Assembly: GCA_964503615.1 (NCBI GenBank)
Contig: CAZDBA010000008.1
Span: forward strand, 1-53,584
Length of the DNA stretch: 53,584 nucleotides
DNA from: CAZDBA01 sp964503615
Lineage (GTDB): Bacteria; Planctomycetota; Planctomycetia; Pirellulales; Pirellulaceae
Reading direction: 5' to 3'
Position 1 is the first letter of the stretch, and every line of letters starts with the position of its first letter. Position numbers and translations under genes: made by a program. Below, piece after piece: positions 17,521 to 26,181 of the stretch. The notes under the pieces were generated by a model. That model did no database searches and was not told where the DNA came from. It saw only the letters and a program-made list of their open reading frames with translations.

Positions 17521-18534
17521 ATGGCGACTAAAACAGCGATTGCTGATTTGACTTACGAAGACCTTCAGCCAGAAGCGGAAGAGTTGCGGCAAAAGATCCA
17601 TCGGTTTCGCACCGCGCTGGGCCGGTTTTTTGTCGACAAACAACATTTGATCGATTTGATGTTGGTGGCGGCCGTTGCACAAGAACCGTTGTTGATCGTC
17701 GGCCCGCCCGGAACGGCGAAAAGCGATCTGGTTTTGAAATTCAAAGATGCGTTGGGGATCGCGCAGGAAGACTATTTTGAATATATGTTGACTCGTTTTT
17801 CCGAGCCCAGCGAGATTATCGGTCCCATCGATATCAATGAACTGCGGGACGGTCGCTACATTCGACGGGAAAAAGGAAAATTGCCAACGGCCAAGATGGC
17901 CTTTTTAGACGAGATTTTTAAGTCCAATTCGGCGATCCTGAATATCTTGTTGACAATTATTAACGAGCGAAAATTCTATCAGGACGGCATGCCTCAACCG
18001 GTTGCTTTGCAAGTCTTGTTTGCAGCGACCAACGAGATTCCAGAACATGGCGAGCTGGGCGCGTTGAAGGATCGTTTCGTGTTGAAAGCAGAAAGTCTTT
18101 CAGTCTCTAACGACTATTTTGAAGAGTTGATCGATGCAGGTTTGAACTCAGAAGTTTATAAGAACTTGAATCAAACGCCCTGGATCGAAGGCCACTTGGA
18201 GCTGGATGATTTGGTCAAGGCGAATCGGTACATCACGATGTTGTTCAGCGGGCAAGGACCGGCTGCGGCAAAAGATATGAACGATCGCCAGATGTTTTTT
18301 CCCGACGACGTATTCCGCGAGTTTCAACGGCTGATCAAAACGTTGATGCGAGAGGACAAGATCTTTATCAGTGATCGAAAACTGGTAAAGCTTTACAAAT
18401 TGTTGCGTGTGAGATCGTGGATTTTCAGCGGAGGGGCCGTGACCCGAGATGACCTTACGCTGCTTAGTTACTTGGGCGAGACTCCCGAAGAGATGGCGTT
18501 GTTGAGGGAAAAAGTACCCAACCTGTTGGGTTAG
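17521..18534 (+). CDS. MoxR-family AAA+ ATPase
   Basis: 337 residues, cytoplasmic. Walker A is GPPGTAKS (61-68, Lys67) and Walker B is MAFLDEIFK with Asp130-Glu131. The sensor-1 segment LFAATNEIPE and KDRFVLK fit the MoxR/RavA branch. MoxR ATPases usually act as chaperones with vWA-domain partners, and the next gene, 39 bases downstream, encodes such a candidate. It is one of two AAA+ ATPases in the cluster, alongside the FtsH-like protease. Upstream spacing is uncertain because of the scaffold gap. Confidence 0.92.
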   Translation: MATKTAIADLTYEDLQPEAEELRQKIHRFRTALGRFFVDKQHLIDLMLVAAVAQEPLLIVGPPGTAKSDLVLKFKDALGIAQEDYFEYMLTRFSEPSEIIGPIDINELRDGRYIRREKGKLPTAKMAFLDEIFKSNSAILNILLTIINERKFYQDGMPQPVALQVLFAATNEIPEHGELGALKDRFVLKAESLSVSNDYFEELIDAGLNSEVYKNLNQTPWIEGHLELDDLVKANRYITMLFSGQGPAAAKDMNDRQMFFPDDVFREFQRLIKTLMREDKIFISDRKLVKLYKLLRVRSWIFSGGAVTRDDLTLLSYLGETPEEMALLREKVPNLLG

Positions 18535-18573
18535 CTTTTGTTGGTTGGTCTGCCAGAAATTCAGTGAAGATTA

Positions 18574-20001
18574 ATGGAAACGTTTCAGCTTCGAGATCCT
18601 GAACTTGCGCGAGATTACATACTGGAAAGTATGCTGCTGTCCCGCGCGCAGCTGGTGACATCGGAAACGTTCGAGCTGGGGCTCCGGCTTGCCATGGAAA
18701 TCGCGTCTGAAGGTTCACCTTTGCCGCCGTTGGGTTTGGTTGCTGATATCGGGATCCTTGTGACTCGAACGGGAATCGAGGGAGAGGGGCCTGTCGATGT
18801 TGCTGGGTTCGATGCGGGATTGGCCAGAAGATACGAGGACTATGTGCTCGGGAAGTTCTATGCTGATTCCAGTTTTGAAAGGGCCATTGATGCGATTGCC
18901 AAATACGAAGGGCGCGACTGTGATCGAGCGATTGCCTACCTGATTCGCCAGATTTGTGATCGTTGTGACGTGGGTGGCGCTGTGTTAAGCCCGGGAGTGA
19001 TTAAGTCGCTTTCCAAGGAAGAGTCAGAAGAGGTTCATTCACTCGCGCTGACATTGATCGAATCGGAAGGAATCTCGTCCGAGATGCGAGAGGACTATCA
19101 GGATTTGATTACAGCAATTAAAAGTGGTGGTGACACACTCGGTGCGGAAGATGTTTTTGAGCTGGAGCATGGGACCGCCTTGGCTGAGTTCGGACAGCGC
19201 ATCGCGTTGCGACAAGTGTTGCGGTCGTCTGTTGATTTCGAGAAAGAACTTCCTAACCAAAAACCCCGAGCACGGATACGTAGTTATTCAGTTGCTTCGA
19301 ATATTATGGAAGAAGACTACTATCCGATCGGCGGATTCAGCTCGATTTCCAATCGCGGAACGATCGAGAGCCTGGTGCGGAGCGAGTTGGCGTATATCGA
19401 CAAAGAAGTTCGTCCCGATCTGTTCGATATCAAATTCGCGCGAGGCGAGCTGCTCTATTACTCGCGAGATGAAAACCAGTTTTTACGTCGTCGTTTGTCT
19501 TTCGTTTTTCAATTGCACCCGGATTTAACGGCTGCACGTTTCAAAGACGCTCAGTTGCAATACCAACGGATCGTTTTGGTAATGGCGATGATGTACGCAG
19601 CGGTACGGCGGTTGAGTCAGTGGCTGAGCGATGATGCTTTGTGCTTTTATCTTGTGTTCGTTGAATCCGAAGGCGCGGCGGAGTTAGACGATGAGCGAGA
19701 GTTGTTTGCCACACTTTTCCGAGAGCAGATTGCAAACGGGTCGGTCGAAATTGTGGAGCTTAAGGCGAACAAGGTTCGTGAGTTCTGTGGTGATCTGGCG
19801 CGTACCAGTCTTTGCCAGGTGTTGAGTGTTTCCCCCAACCTCCATCCGTTTGACGACAGTTTAGCTGCTGCGTCTCACATGATTCTCGATGATTCGCGCC
19901 CGACGTTGATGTTGGATGAAGATACGAGCTTTCAGTCAGAGGAATTAGATTTTGATGGCTGGCGAGAAAGCTTGGAAACGTTATTGAAATTCTGGATTTG
20001 A
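18574..20001 (+). CDS. MoxR-associated protein with degenerate vWA-like C-terminal domain
   Basis: 475 residues. The N-terminal half is helical. From about residue 250 (YYPIGGFSSISNRG, IESLVRSELAYIDKE, DLFDIKFARGELLYYSRDE) the sequence has the pattern of vWA proteins partnered with MoxR. The strand that should carry the metal-binding D-x-S-x-S reads LSFVFQLHPDL (about 308-318), so the MIDAS site is absent. Later strands (LCFYLVFVESEG, LCQVLSVSPNL) fit a Rossmann-like vWA core but lack the usual aspartate. It is the last gene of the cluster. Assignment to vWA is by context plus fold pattern, not by an intact motif. Confidence 0.75.
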   Translation: METFQLRDPELARDYILESMLLSRAQLVTSETFELGLRLAMEIASEGSPLPPLGLVADIGILVTRTGIEGEGPVDVAGFDAGLARRYEDYVLGKFYADSSFERAIDAIAKYEGRDCDRAIAYLIRQICDRCDVGGAVLSPGVIKSLSKEESEEVHSLALTLIESEGISSEMREDYQDLITAIKSGGDTLGAEDVFELEHGTALAEFGQRIALRQVLRSSVDFEKELPNQKPRARIRSYSVASNIMEEDYYPIGGFSSISNRGTIESLVRSELAYIDKEVRPDLFDIKFARGELLYYSRDENQFLRRRLSFVFQLHPDLTAARFKDAQLQYQRIVLVMAMMYAAVRRLSQWLSDDALCFYLVFVESEGAAELDDERELFATLFREQIANGSVEIVELKANKVREFCGDLARTSLCQVLSVSPNLHPFDDSLAAASHMILDDSRPTLMLDEDTSFQSEELDFDGWRESLETLLKFWI

Positions 20002-20067
20002 CAATGCTGGATCGTTTTTCTGAACCGATACAGGCCGCGATTCAGATAACCGGACAGCAAAAAAAGA

Positions 20068-20096
20068 AAGGGCGTAGCCCGTTTGGCCACGCCCTT
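20068..20096 (-). terminator. Rho-independent terminator for the minus-strand surface-protein gene
   Basis: On the minus strand the stem AAGGGCGT pairs with ACGCCCTT, with an inner GCC/GGC pairing. It is followed by a T-rich run (complement of 20058-20067) just downstream of the stop at 20127. It also separates the end of the plus-strand cluster at 20001. Confidence 0.8.
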
Positions 20097-20126
20097 CTCT
20101 AGGAATTGGTTTGGTTAATCTGTAGC

Positions 20127-21755
20127 TTAGAAGGACATTTCAAAGCCAGCGTATCCACCGTGCAAGATCAAGCTACCTGAGTTGTCGACTTCGCTAATTT
20201 CACGAACGCTTGCGAAGTTGAACGGAACTTGGTCGCCGGCTAGAGCAACTCCGGAAACTCCGATCGCTCGATAACCGAAATTCAGTCTTAGTCGACATGA
20301 GATTTGATAGATCAATCCCAGATCCAATTCACCCAAGACTGCAAAACTGTTGTCCTGATCGTTAAAGTTATAGTCGCGACCTATATCGGGGCCAGCGTTC
20401 AGGGTTGAGAAGACTCCTGTGTTGTCGAAGATAGATTGGCGAACCCGTGAACGGTTGTTGAACAAACCAAATTTGGTGCCAGTAGCGAAACTTAGACGTT
20501 TCGTAAGACAAGTCTCTGAACGTGCGCCAATTTGGACACCAAGCAACGTATTCTGTGTACCTATATTGTAGGAATACTGACTCGGATAGCCTGCAAGGCT
20601 GGTGAATGAGTCATAACGAAGGTCCTCATCGAACTGGAACCAGCGGAAACCACCGAGGACTTCGAAACGAGATGAACTACCGTGACGGTTTGTGTAACAG
20701 CCACCATTTCGCAAAAAGTTGATCTCGACGCTGTCGATGTCCGTGTTGCGAGTTATTGTGTGACGCTCGCCGAAGTTAAAGACTTCGAATGCAGAGGCAC
20801 CTACTCCCGGAGGGGCATCGGCATGAAAGACGTTTTGCAAACCAGATAGTGTTGTCGTTGCGTAGATTGGGGAGCCCTGTATCTCAGCGGTCGCAGTACC
20901 AGGAAAAACACCCAAGTAACGAGCTTCCCAGCCACTGCCTTTACTACCGCGGCTGGTGATGAATCCTTCGAAGCCTCCCAAGGTATTATGATCAGCATCG
21001 TTAGAGTAGATCGAGTCGCCCGCATTGTTGAAGCTGTATTGCCGACTGTTTTCATAGTTTCGTGTGAAGATCAGTCCGCGTGCTCCGATGACTCGGTTAC
21101 GTCGTGGAGCAGCCGATACGATCGCCGCAGTCGGTGCAGCGAACGAAGGAGCTGAGTAGACAGGTGACGAGAAAGACGGTGCGGAGTAAGCGGGTGCGTA
21201 ACTGGCTCCGCTTCCACAGGTCCCTGTGCTACAAGGAATTCCCGTGTCGTAAGCGACTGCCGGTTGGTAGGCGCCCACCGATGGAGCAGATTGAATCGCT
21301 GGAAATGATTGGACCGGTGCTCCTTGAACGGGCACACCCTGGATAGGGGCGCCTTGGACCGGTACGCCTTGGATGGGAGCACCTTGGATGGGGGCGCCTT
21401 GGACCGGTACGCCTTGGATGGGAGCACCTTGGATGGGTTGCTGAAAAGCGGGAGCTGAAAAGCTTGGAGTTGTACCGCTGCCTTGGATAGGTGCGTTAAA
21501 GCTCGGAGCAACACGAGTCCCGCTGCCTTGAGCAGGTGCGCTAAAGCTCGGAGCAACACGAGTACCACTGCCTTGTACCGCTGCAACTCTCTGAACAGGA
21601 GGTGACCTGTCTTGGGATTGCTGGGCATAGGAAGAAAGTATGGATTGGTACGACCCGATCTGAGACGGGCTGCCCCAGTCATTTTGGGCGGAAGCTGTAT
21701 TCGTCATGGTAAAACCCATAACCAAAGCCAATGCCGCAAACCAGAGACACTTCAT
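20127..21755 (-). CDS. Secreted/outer-membrane protein with Gln-Gly-x-Pro repeats, BBP7-like
   Basis: 542 residues from the ATG at 21755, chosen because AAGGAG lies seven bases upstream and a clear signal peptide begins there (MKCLWFAALALVMGFTMTN, cleavage after ASA). After the signal comes a low-complexity region of QGSGTRVAPSF units and then many QGAPI/QGVPV pentapeptides (about residues 60-150). The C-terminal 330 residues are aromatic and beta-rich with planctomycete beta-barrel features (GFEGFITSRGSKGSGWEARY, ending GYAGFEMSF). It resembles the BBP7-type outer-membrane proteins of planctomycetes; that call is tentative. An in-frame extension to 21863 exists but lacks a ribosome-binding site. 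Confidence 0.75.
   Translation of the reverse strand: MKCLWFAALALVMGFTMTNTASAQNDWGSPSQIGSYQSILSSYAQQSQDRSPPVQRVAAVQGSGTRVAPSFSAPAQGSGTRVAPSFNAPIQGSGTTPSFSAPAFQQPIQGAPIQGVPVQGAPIQGAPIQGVPVQGAPIQGVPVQGAPVQSFPAIQSAPSVGAYQPAVAYDTGIPCSTGTCGSGASYAPAYSAPSFSSPVYSAPSFAAPTAAIVSAAPRRNRVIGARGLIFTRNYENSRQYSFNNAGDSIYSNDADHNTLGGFEGFITSRGSKGSGWEARYLGVFPGTATAEIQGSPIYATTTLSGLQNVFHADAPPGVGASAFEVFNFGERHTITRNTDIDSVEINFLRNGGCYTNRHGSSSRFEVLGGFRWFQFDEDLRYDSFTSLAGYPSQYSYNIGTQNTLLGVQIGARSETCLTKRLSFATGTKFGLFNNRSRVRQSIFDNTGVFSTLNAGPDIGRDYNFNDQDNSFAVLGELDLGLIYQISCRLRLNFGYRAIGVSGVALAGDQVPFNFASVREISEVDNSGSLILHGGYAGFEMSF
21313..21440 (-). repeat. 15-bp tandem repeat encoding QGxPx pentapeptides
   Basis: Near-identical 15-bp units (for example GGTACGCCTTGGATG and GGAGCACCTTGGATG on the plus strand) run in tandem inside the preceding gene, with a 45-bp higher-order period around 21360-21430. 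Each unit keeps the reading frame. Confidence 0.8.
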
Positions 21756-21850
21756 TTTTTCACTCCTTCGAAAGTCAGGCAGGGACGAGCGAGCTGCTCG
21801 GTTGCCTGAGACTTTGCCGCAAATCGTCAATTTGTTCTTTTGGAAACAAT

Positions 21851-21873
21851 CGTTCTGTTTCACAAACAGAACG
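21851..21873. promoter_or_regulatory. Perfect 10-bp inverted repeat in the leader region
   Basis: CGTTCTGTTT-CAC-AAACAGAACG, about 95 bases upstream of the ATG at 21755. It could be an operator or an mRNA hairpin in the leader; there is no way to decide from sequence alone. Confidence 0.45.
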
Positions 21874-22156
21874 TATTTGGTAAATCATCTGTGGTTGTCA
21901 TCGTCCGCATAATCGAACGAAGCCGAGCAAAGTTATCGGCAAATACGGAATTGTCGAAATAACCAGCGCCGTAATCGGTAACAGCGTTACACTGCCCGTG
22001 ACTTGCAAACTGGCCCTGACCCAGAAGGTTCGCGCTCTCGTCGCTGGCTCGCTAATCGCTAAAGCTTGCCTCGCTTGCCGTGGACTGGCCATGCGTTTTG
22101 CCTGTTCCGCCCAATATGCGATATAGGTGTTAAGAGATGCCGATTTGGTAAACGGC

Positions 22157-22175
22157 AGTAAGTGAAATACTTACT
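22157..22175. promoter_or_regulatory. AGTAAGT/ACTTACT inverted repeat
   Basis: AGTAAGT-GAAAT-ACTTACT, a 7-bp perfect palindrome with 5-nt spacer, 162 bases downstream of the pyrE stop. It may be a protein-binding site or a weak terminator; no U-tract. Confidence 0.35.
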
Positions 22176-22336
22176 TCGGATGCACCCAAATTGAGCAGGA
22201 TTCGCAATATATCTATTACGTTCTGATGCGCTGGTATTTGGATTGTGCCAGCACGCAAATCTGGTGTGGCAGCTTCAAAAAGGTAGAAATGGCCAGCATG
22301 ATCCAAGTTTTGGCGGATGTTTGTTTTAGCAGATGG

Positions 22337-22900
22337 CTAAACGGAGACGCCAAGATCGCTGATTGTCAGCAGGGTATGCAAAGTCACCCCGACCTCGGCA
22401 AATTTTTCAGCTGCACCCTGTTGTCGGTCAACGATCGCAATCGCCCGGTCGATCACTAATCCAGCCTCACGAGCTCGTTCAATCGCTAGCACGCTACTGC
22501 CGCCTGTCGTCACAACGTCTTCCAGGATAACAGCGGTATCGCCGGATTGGATCGGGCCTTCGACCATATTGCCTGTGCCATGATCCTTCGCGATTTTTCG
22601 CACGATAAATCCTTTGAGCGGCAATTTTTGTTGCCAAGCACATGTTATCACGGCTCCGGTGATCGGATCGGCACCAATTGCCATTCCACCAACCAGTTTG
22701 GGTGGATTGGCCGCAATGATCTCCAGCATACCGGCCGCGATTTGGTTTGCCCCCTCACCGTCGAGAGTCAGTTTTCTACAATCCAGGTAAAACTTGGCCT
22801 TTTTTCCTGAAGCCAATGTGAAATCGCCGAACTTTAATGCGTCCATTTTGATCAACTCGATCAATCGTTCCCGGTCATAAGTTATTTGGCTTGCAGTCAT
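22337..22900 (-). CDS. pyrE: Orotate phosphoribosyltransferase
   Basis: Adds ribose-5-phosphate from PRPP to orotate, giving OMP in pyrimidine synthesis. The PRPP-binding signature VILEDVVTTGGSS is clear, as are DCRKLTLDGEG, GGMAIGADPITGAV and FIVRKIAKDHGTG of the catalytic loop region. The ATG at 22900 gives 187 residues starting MTASQITYDRE. An 11-codon longer form from a TTG at 22933 is possible, and neither has a good ribosome-binding site. The gene is divergent from the sulfatase-fold gene. Confidence 0.94.
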   Translation of the reverse strand: MTASQITYDRERLIELIKMDALKFGDFTLASGKKAKFYLDCRKLTLDGEGANQIAAGMLEIIAANPPKLVGGMAIGADPITGAVITCAWQQKLPLKGFIVRKIAKDHGTGNMVEGPIQSGDTAVILEDVVTTGGSSVLAIERAREAGLVIDRAIAIVDRQQGAAEKFAEVGVTLHTLLTISDLGVSV

Positions 22901-23101
22901 TTTTCGCGTCGAAGCTTTCGGTTTCAAAATCAAAAGGTATATACGTAGGTGTCAGGAGACTTGGCCCCAACTCAGGTTGGGGGTACTCTTGATTGACAAA
23001 GCCTAATCTATTTTCACGTTTTGTGTAGAAGACGGACCCGCTTCGATTGCGCGGATCAGATTTCGGCTTCGTTGTTCGCTACCAACCTATCGAATTCGTT
23101 T

Positions 23102-24322
23102 ATGTCAGAAAAGTCGGCTATTGTTTTGGTTATCGACGGGCTCAGTGCTCGCTTTCTGGGCCCCTACGCGAACACTTGGTTTGGCACAGACCAGTTTGAT
23201 CGGCTGGCCGGGAATTCGATGTTGGCAGAATTTGCATTCGCCGATTCGACAGAGCTGCTAGGTAGTTACCGATCACTTTGGGGGCTAAGGCCAAAATTTG
23301 CGGGTGTAAATTCAAATTCGGCAACCTTCGAAAACGAATTGGTCGGATGTCTGAGTGATTTGGGTATCGAGTCGACTTTGTTTACTGACGATCAGGATCT
23401 AGGTGAGTGTGAGGTTCTGGTAAACAAATTCGATCGGGTTATTTCGAAACCTTCACCGCCTGTCGTTGGCCCCGCTAATTCAGAAGCTGAAACGCAACAG
23501 GCTACTTTTTTTGCTGAAGCACTTCAGCAGGCCAGCAAGCTGGGACCTGGCGAAATGTTGTGGCTACATTCAAAAGGGTTAAGCGGGGCATGGGATGCTC
23601 CCTACGAACTTCGCAACCAGTTCGCCGAAGAGGAAGACCCGGACCCGCCTACCTTTATCGATCCGCCTTCCGTCGAAACAACAATTGGTGAACTGGATCC
23701 AGACGAGTTGCTTGGATACCAACAGGCTTGCGCGGCTCAGGTCGTTTTGCTGGATCGGTTTTTGGGGATCTTGCTCGATCAACTGGCCGCCCTACCTGAG
23801 TCTGAGCGTCCGTTTTTTGTTTTGACTTCCACACGCGGATTTCCACTGGGTGCAAATCGTTTTGTTGGCCAGGCGGAGAAATCGCTTTACGATGATGCGA
23901 CGCACGTTCCACTATTCGCCTGTTGGCCCGACGGAAGGAATGGAATGCAGCGCAACCAAAGCCTTGTCTATTCCAGCGTTGTCGGTCCTTTACTATTGAG
24001 TTGGTTAGGTGCAGAAGGAGTCGAAGGTAACCAATGGCTGGAATCTCCTCTGGCCGATCGAGAACACGAGTTTGTGTTTTCCGCCACGGGAGACCTTCGT
24101 AGTTTAAGAACACATGGTTGGAAACTGATCAGCGACCAGGAGGAACAACGTTTGTTCGTGAAGCCGGATGATCGCTGGGATCTGAATGATGTGGTTAGAA
24201 AATGTCGCAATGTCGGCGAGGAAATGCAGACGCTCGCCGATGCGATCGAATCAGAGATTCAGTTAACAGGCGAGCCCGCGGTTCGTGATTTGCCAGAAGA
24301 GTTAGCGTCCAACTTGCAATAG
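23102..24322 (+). CDS. Sulfatase/alkaline-phosphatase-fold protein lacking the catalytic cysteine
   Basis: 407 residues from the ATG at 23102 (MSEKSAIVLVIDG); the frame extends to 23021 but the extension is unlike the family. The fold is indicated by VIDGLSARFLGPYANTW, DQFDRLA, VVLLDRFLGILLDQL and a late HVPLFACWPDGRNG segment. The C-x-P-S-R nucleophile region that is post-translationally converted to formylglycine in sulfatases is replaced around LLGSYRSLW, and no signal peptide is present. It is therefore unlikely to be a secreted sulfatase and may be a binding or regulatory paralogue. It ends 20 bases from the convergent PQQ-protein gene. Confidence 0.78.
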   Translation: MSEKSAIVLVIDGLSARFLGPYANTWFGTDQFDRLAGNSMLAEFAFADSTELLGSYRSLWGLRPKFAGVNSNSATFENELVGCLSDLGIESTLFTDDQDLGECEVLVNKFDRVISKPSPPVVGPANSEAETQQATFFAEALQQASKLGPGEMLWLHSKGLSGAWDAPYELRNQFAEEEDPDPPTFIDPPSVETTIGELDPDELLGYQQACAAQVVLLDRFLGILLDQLAALPESERPFFVLTSTRGFPLGANRFVGQAEKSLYDDATHVPLFACWPDGRNGMQRNQSLVYSSVVGPLLLSWLGAEGVEGNQWLESPLADREHEFVFSATGDLRSLRTHGWKLISDQEEQRLFVKPDDRWDLNDVVRKCRNVGEEMQTLADAIESEIQLTGEPAVRDLPEELASNLQ

Positions 24323-24342
24323 AATCGGATGGTTTCTCAACG

Positions 24343-25668
24343 CTATTCGGCTAACGAGATGCAAACGATCTCTTTGTCGTTTCTCGCGAAAACGCACTTG
24401 TTTGCAAATGCAGGATGGCTCCAAACGATCTTTCGGCCTCGGCTTTCAGCAGTGGGATCGACCATCTTGCCCCGACCCAACTCTTTAAAACCCTCGGGCG
24501 ACATCGTGGCGATAATCAACTCACCTTGCTCAGTGGCGATGTACCAGTGATCTTCGTTGCGAACTACAAATCCTGTTGCGCTACTCGCCGGACGACCGTC
24601 GGGGCAAGTGGCAAGCGATTCCCAAATTCGTTCCCCTGAAACGAGATCGACACAGCGCATATGGCCTTTCACATCAACACCGTAGATATGATTCTCGAAA
24701 ACGACCGGTGGATTATGATCCGGGTTGAGGCCTTTTCCCTTCCATACCTTATTTGCAGCAGGTTTTTCGGGATCAAGCTTTAGCAGCATTGATCCACCTT
24801 GCAGCGCCGTCAGTAAAAGGTAGTCGCCATGATGTATCGGTGCGATCACTGCCATGCCGTAAGCGGGCTTGCTGGGAATCGACCAGTAAAGTTCACCCGT
24901 AAGTGGATTCAGAGAATTGATTGCGGCGGCGTGCCAGATCAAAAGCTGGTCCACTCCTCCCGCGTTGATCAAAGTCGGCGGGCAATAGCCTTGTTCATCC
25001 GCCGATAATTTTCGCCAGACCTCTTCACCTGTCAGTTTGTTGAGTGCGACCGCAACACTTCCTTCACCGCCAGCGACGATGTACAGCATATCTCCCACAA
25101 CCAACGGATGATTTGCAAATCCCCAAAGTGGCGCCTCGTTCAAACCATACTCAGCTTTGATATCTTTCTTCCAGATCTCACTACCATCTTCCACATTCAG
25201 GCAGAACAGATTCCCCTCAGCTCCGACCGTGTACACGCGCTGACCATCGACAGTAGGGGTCGTCCGAGGTCCCATGGCATACGAAATGTTGTAGTCGCAT
25301 TCAAGTTCGTGGGTCCAAATCGAATCACCTGTTTTCGCATTTAGACAATGAACTCGCTCGGTGCCCTTGAGTTTGCTCCGCTTGTTGGGGTCGTTGCGTT
25401 GATCCCCTTCGATCAGTTTGTAGTCGGTTACGAACACTCGATCTTGAGAAACGGCCGGTCCGGAAAACCCGCCCGCGATCGGCGCTCGCCAAAGTACGTT
25501 TAGTCCGTCAGCAGGAATTTCAGTCAGAATTCCTTCCTCTCGCCAGACACTATCGCGCTGGGGGCCAAGCCATTGATTCCAGTCTTGTTGTGCAAAAGCC
25601 TGATCGCAGAGAACCGATAGAGAGACAATAACAAGAAGCAAAGCAATGTTGTAGCGATTTCGATTCAT
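24343..25668 (-). CDS. Exported PQQ-like beta-propeller repeat protein
   Basis: 441 residues from the ATG at 25668, which opens with a signal peptide (MNRNRYNIALLLVIVSLSV, cleavage near AFA-QQ). The mature part begins DWNQWLGPQRDSVW, a hallmark of planctomycete PQQ-propeller proteins. It continues with repeated blades of the form VYTVGAEGNLFCLNVEDGSEIW, GEEVWRKLSAD and LIWHAAAINSLNPLTGELYW. Propellers of this type bind PQQ or act as protein-interaction platforms such as BamB; no catalytic cysteine ring is evident. An upstream in-frame extension to 25728 is not favoured. Confidence 0.88.
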   Translation of the reverse strand: MNRNRYNIALLLVIVSLSVLCDQAFAQQDWNQWLGPQRDSVWREEGILTEIPADGLNVLWRAPIAGGFSGPAVSQDRVFVTDYKLIEGDQRNDPNKRSKLKGTERVHCLNAKTGDSIWTHELECDYNISYAMGPRTTPTVDGQRVYTVGAEGNLFCLNVEDGSEIWKKDIKAEYGLNEAPLWGFANHPLVVGDMLYIVAGGEGSVAVALNKLTGEEVWRKLSADEQGYCPPTLINAGGVDQLLIWHAAAINSLNPLTGELYWSIPSKPAYGMAVIAPIHHGDYLLLTALQGGSMLLKLDPEKPAANKVWKGKGLNPDHNPPVVFENHIYGVDVKGHMRCVDLVSGERIWESLATCPDGRPASSATGFVVRNEDHWYIATEQGELIIATMSPEGFKELGRGKMVDPTAESRGRKIVWSHPAFANKCVFARNDKEIVCISLAE

Positions 25669-25755
25669 CGGAGTCTCTTTGAAAAATAGTTGCGAAACTG
25701 AACAGTCGCCTTTCGCTGAAAGATGCATAAGGCGACTTTAGGGTCAAAAGCCAGG

Positions 25756-25793
25756 AGGCATTTTAAATGCCTGTAGTGAACTTCGCCAGAAGT
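25756..25793. repeat. Pair of short hairpins in intergenic DNA
   Basis: AGGCATT-TTA-AATGCCT (25756-25772) followed by ACTTC-GCCA-GAAGT (25780-25793). The first has the same 7-bp stem/3-nt loop geometry as hairpins at 6100, 9879 and 9911. Likely REP-like elements. Confidence 0.5.
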
Positions 25794-25821
25794 CCAATTC
25801 ATCTTAGGGGCCAAAGGAGTT

Positions 25822-26122
25822 ATGGCGAATCCCTACTAATGTTGGCCAGTTTAATGAAGGATTGGAAGAACTCGAGATCGCAGCGAGGCTCGATCCGTAT
25901 GAATATATGCATTGGGCGAACATAGGGCTTATGCTGAAACACGTCGGACGCAATCAGGAAGCGATCGAAGCATTTCAGAACGCTGTGAAAATCAATCCGA
26001 ATTGCAGTCACGTCTCCAGTTGCCTTGCCAAGCTGTTGGCAGATTCCCTGTTGGCAGATTCCCTGTTGGCAGATTCCCTGTTGGCAGATTCCCTGTTGGC
26101 AGATTCCATAAGCGAAGGGTAA
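25822..26122 (+). pseudogene. Frameshifted TPR-protein remnant
   Basis: An AAAGGAG motif two bases before ATG 25822 opens MANPY and then TAA. Removing the single T at 25837 would join this start to a TPR frame (NVGQFNEGLEELEIAARLDP, then IGLMLKHVGRNQEAIEAFQN) that runs to the stop at 26122. The TPR unit is followed by a 15-bp tandem repeat that gives LLADS five times. The predicted intact product would be only about 100 residues, so it is probably a decayed fragment; a sequencing error at one base is the alternative. Confidence 0.55.
26036..26110 (+). repeat. 15-bp tandem repeat, five copies
   Basis: TTGGCAGATTCCCTG repeated four times exactly (26036-26095) with a fifth altered copy ending CATA. 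In the TPR-remnant frame it encodes LADSL pentapeptides. Such arrays are prone to copy-number slippage. Confidence 0.9.
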
Positions 26123-26181
26123 GCGGATATTACCTTACCAGAATCAAGCCATCCCCAAAAAAGACACCTCAGCGCATGAAG

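Larger units (their letters stand above)
21756..22336. other. 581-bp intergenic region upstream of the surface-protein gene
   Basis: Contains the ribosome-binding site and leader of the minus-strand surface-protein gene and two palindromes (21851-21873 and 22157-22175). A 64-codon minus-strand frame (21898-22092) with one hydrophobic stretch lacks a ribosome-binding site and is not called. Nothing else is recognisable. Confidence 0.5.

Noticed and set aside
21898..22092. 64-codon minus-strand frame with a hydrophobic stretch
   Set aside because: No ribosome-binding site, no start context, and no recognisable family. It lies in an intergenic region that already holds leader and palindrome structure.
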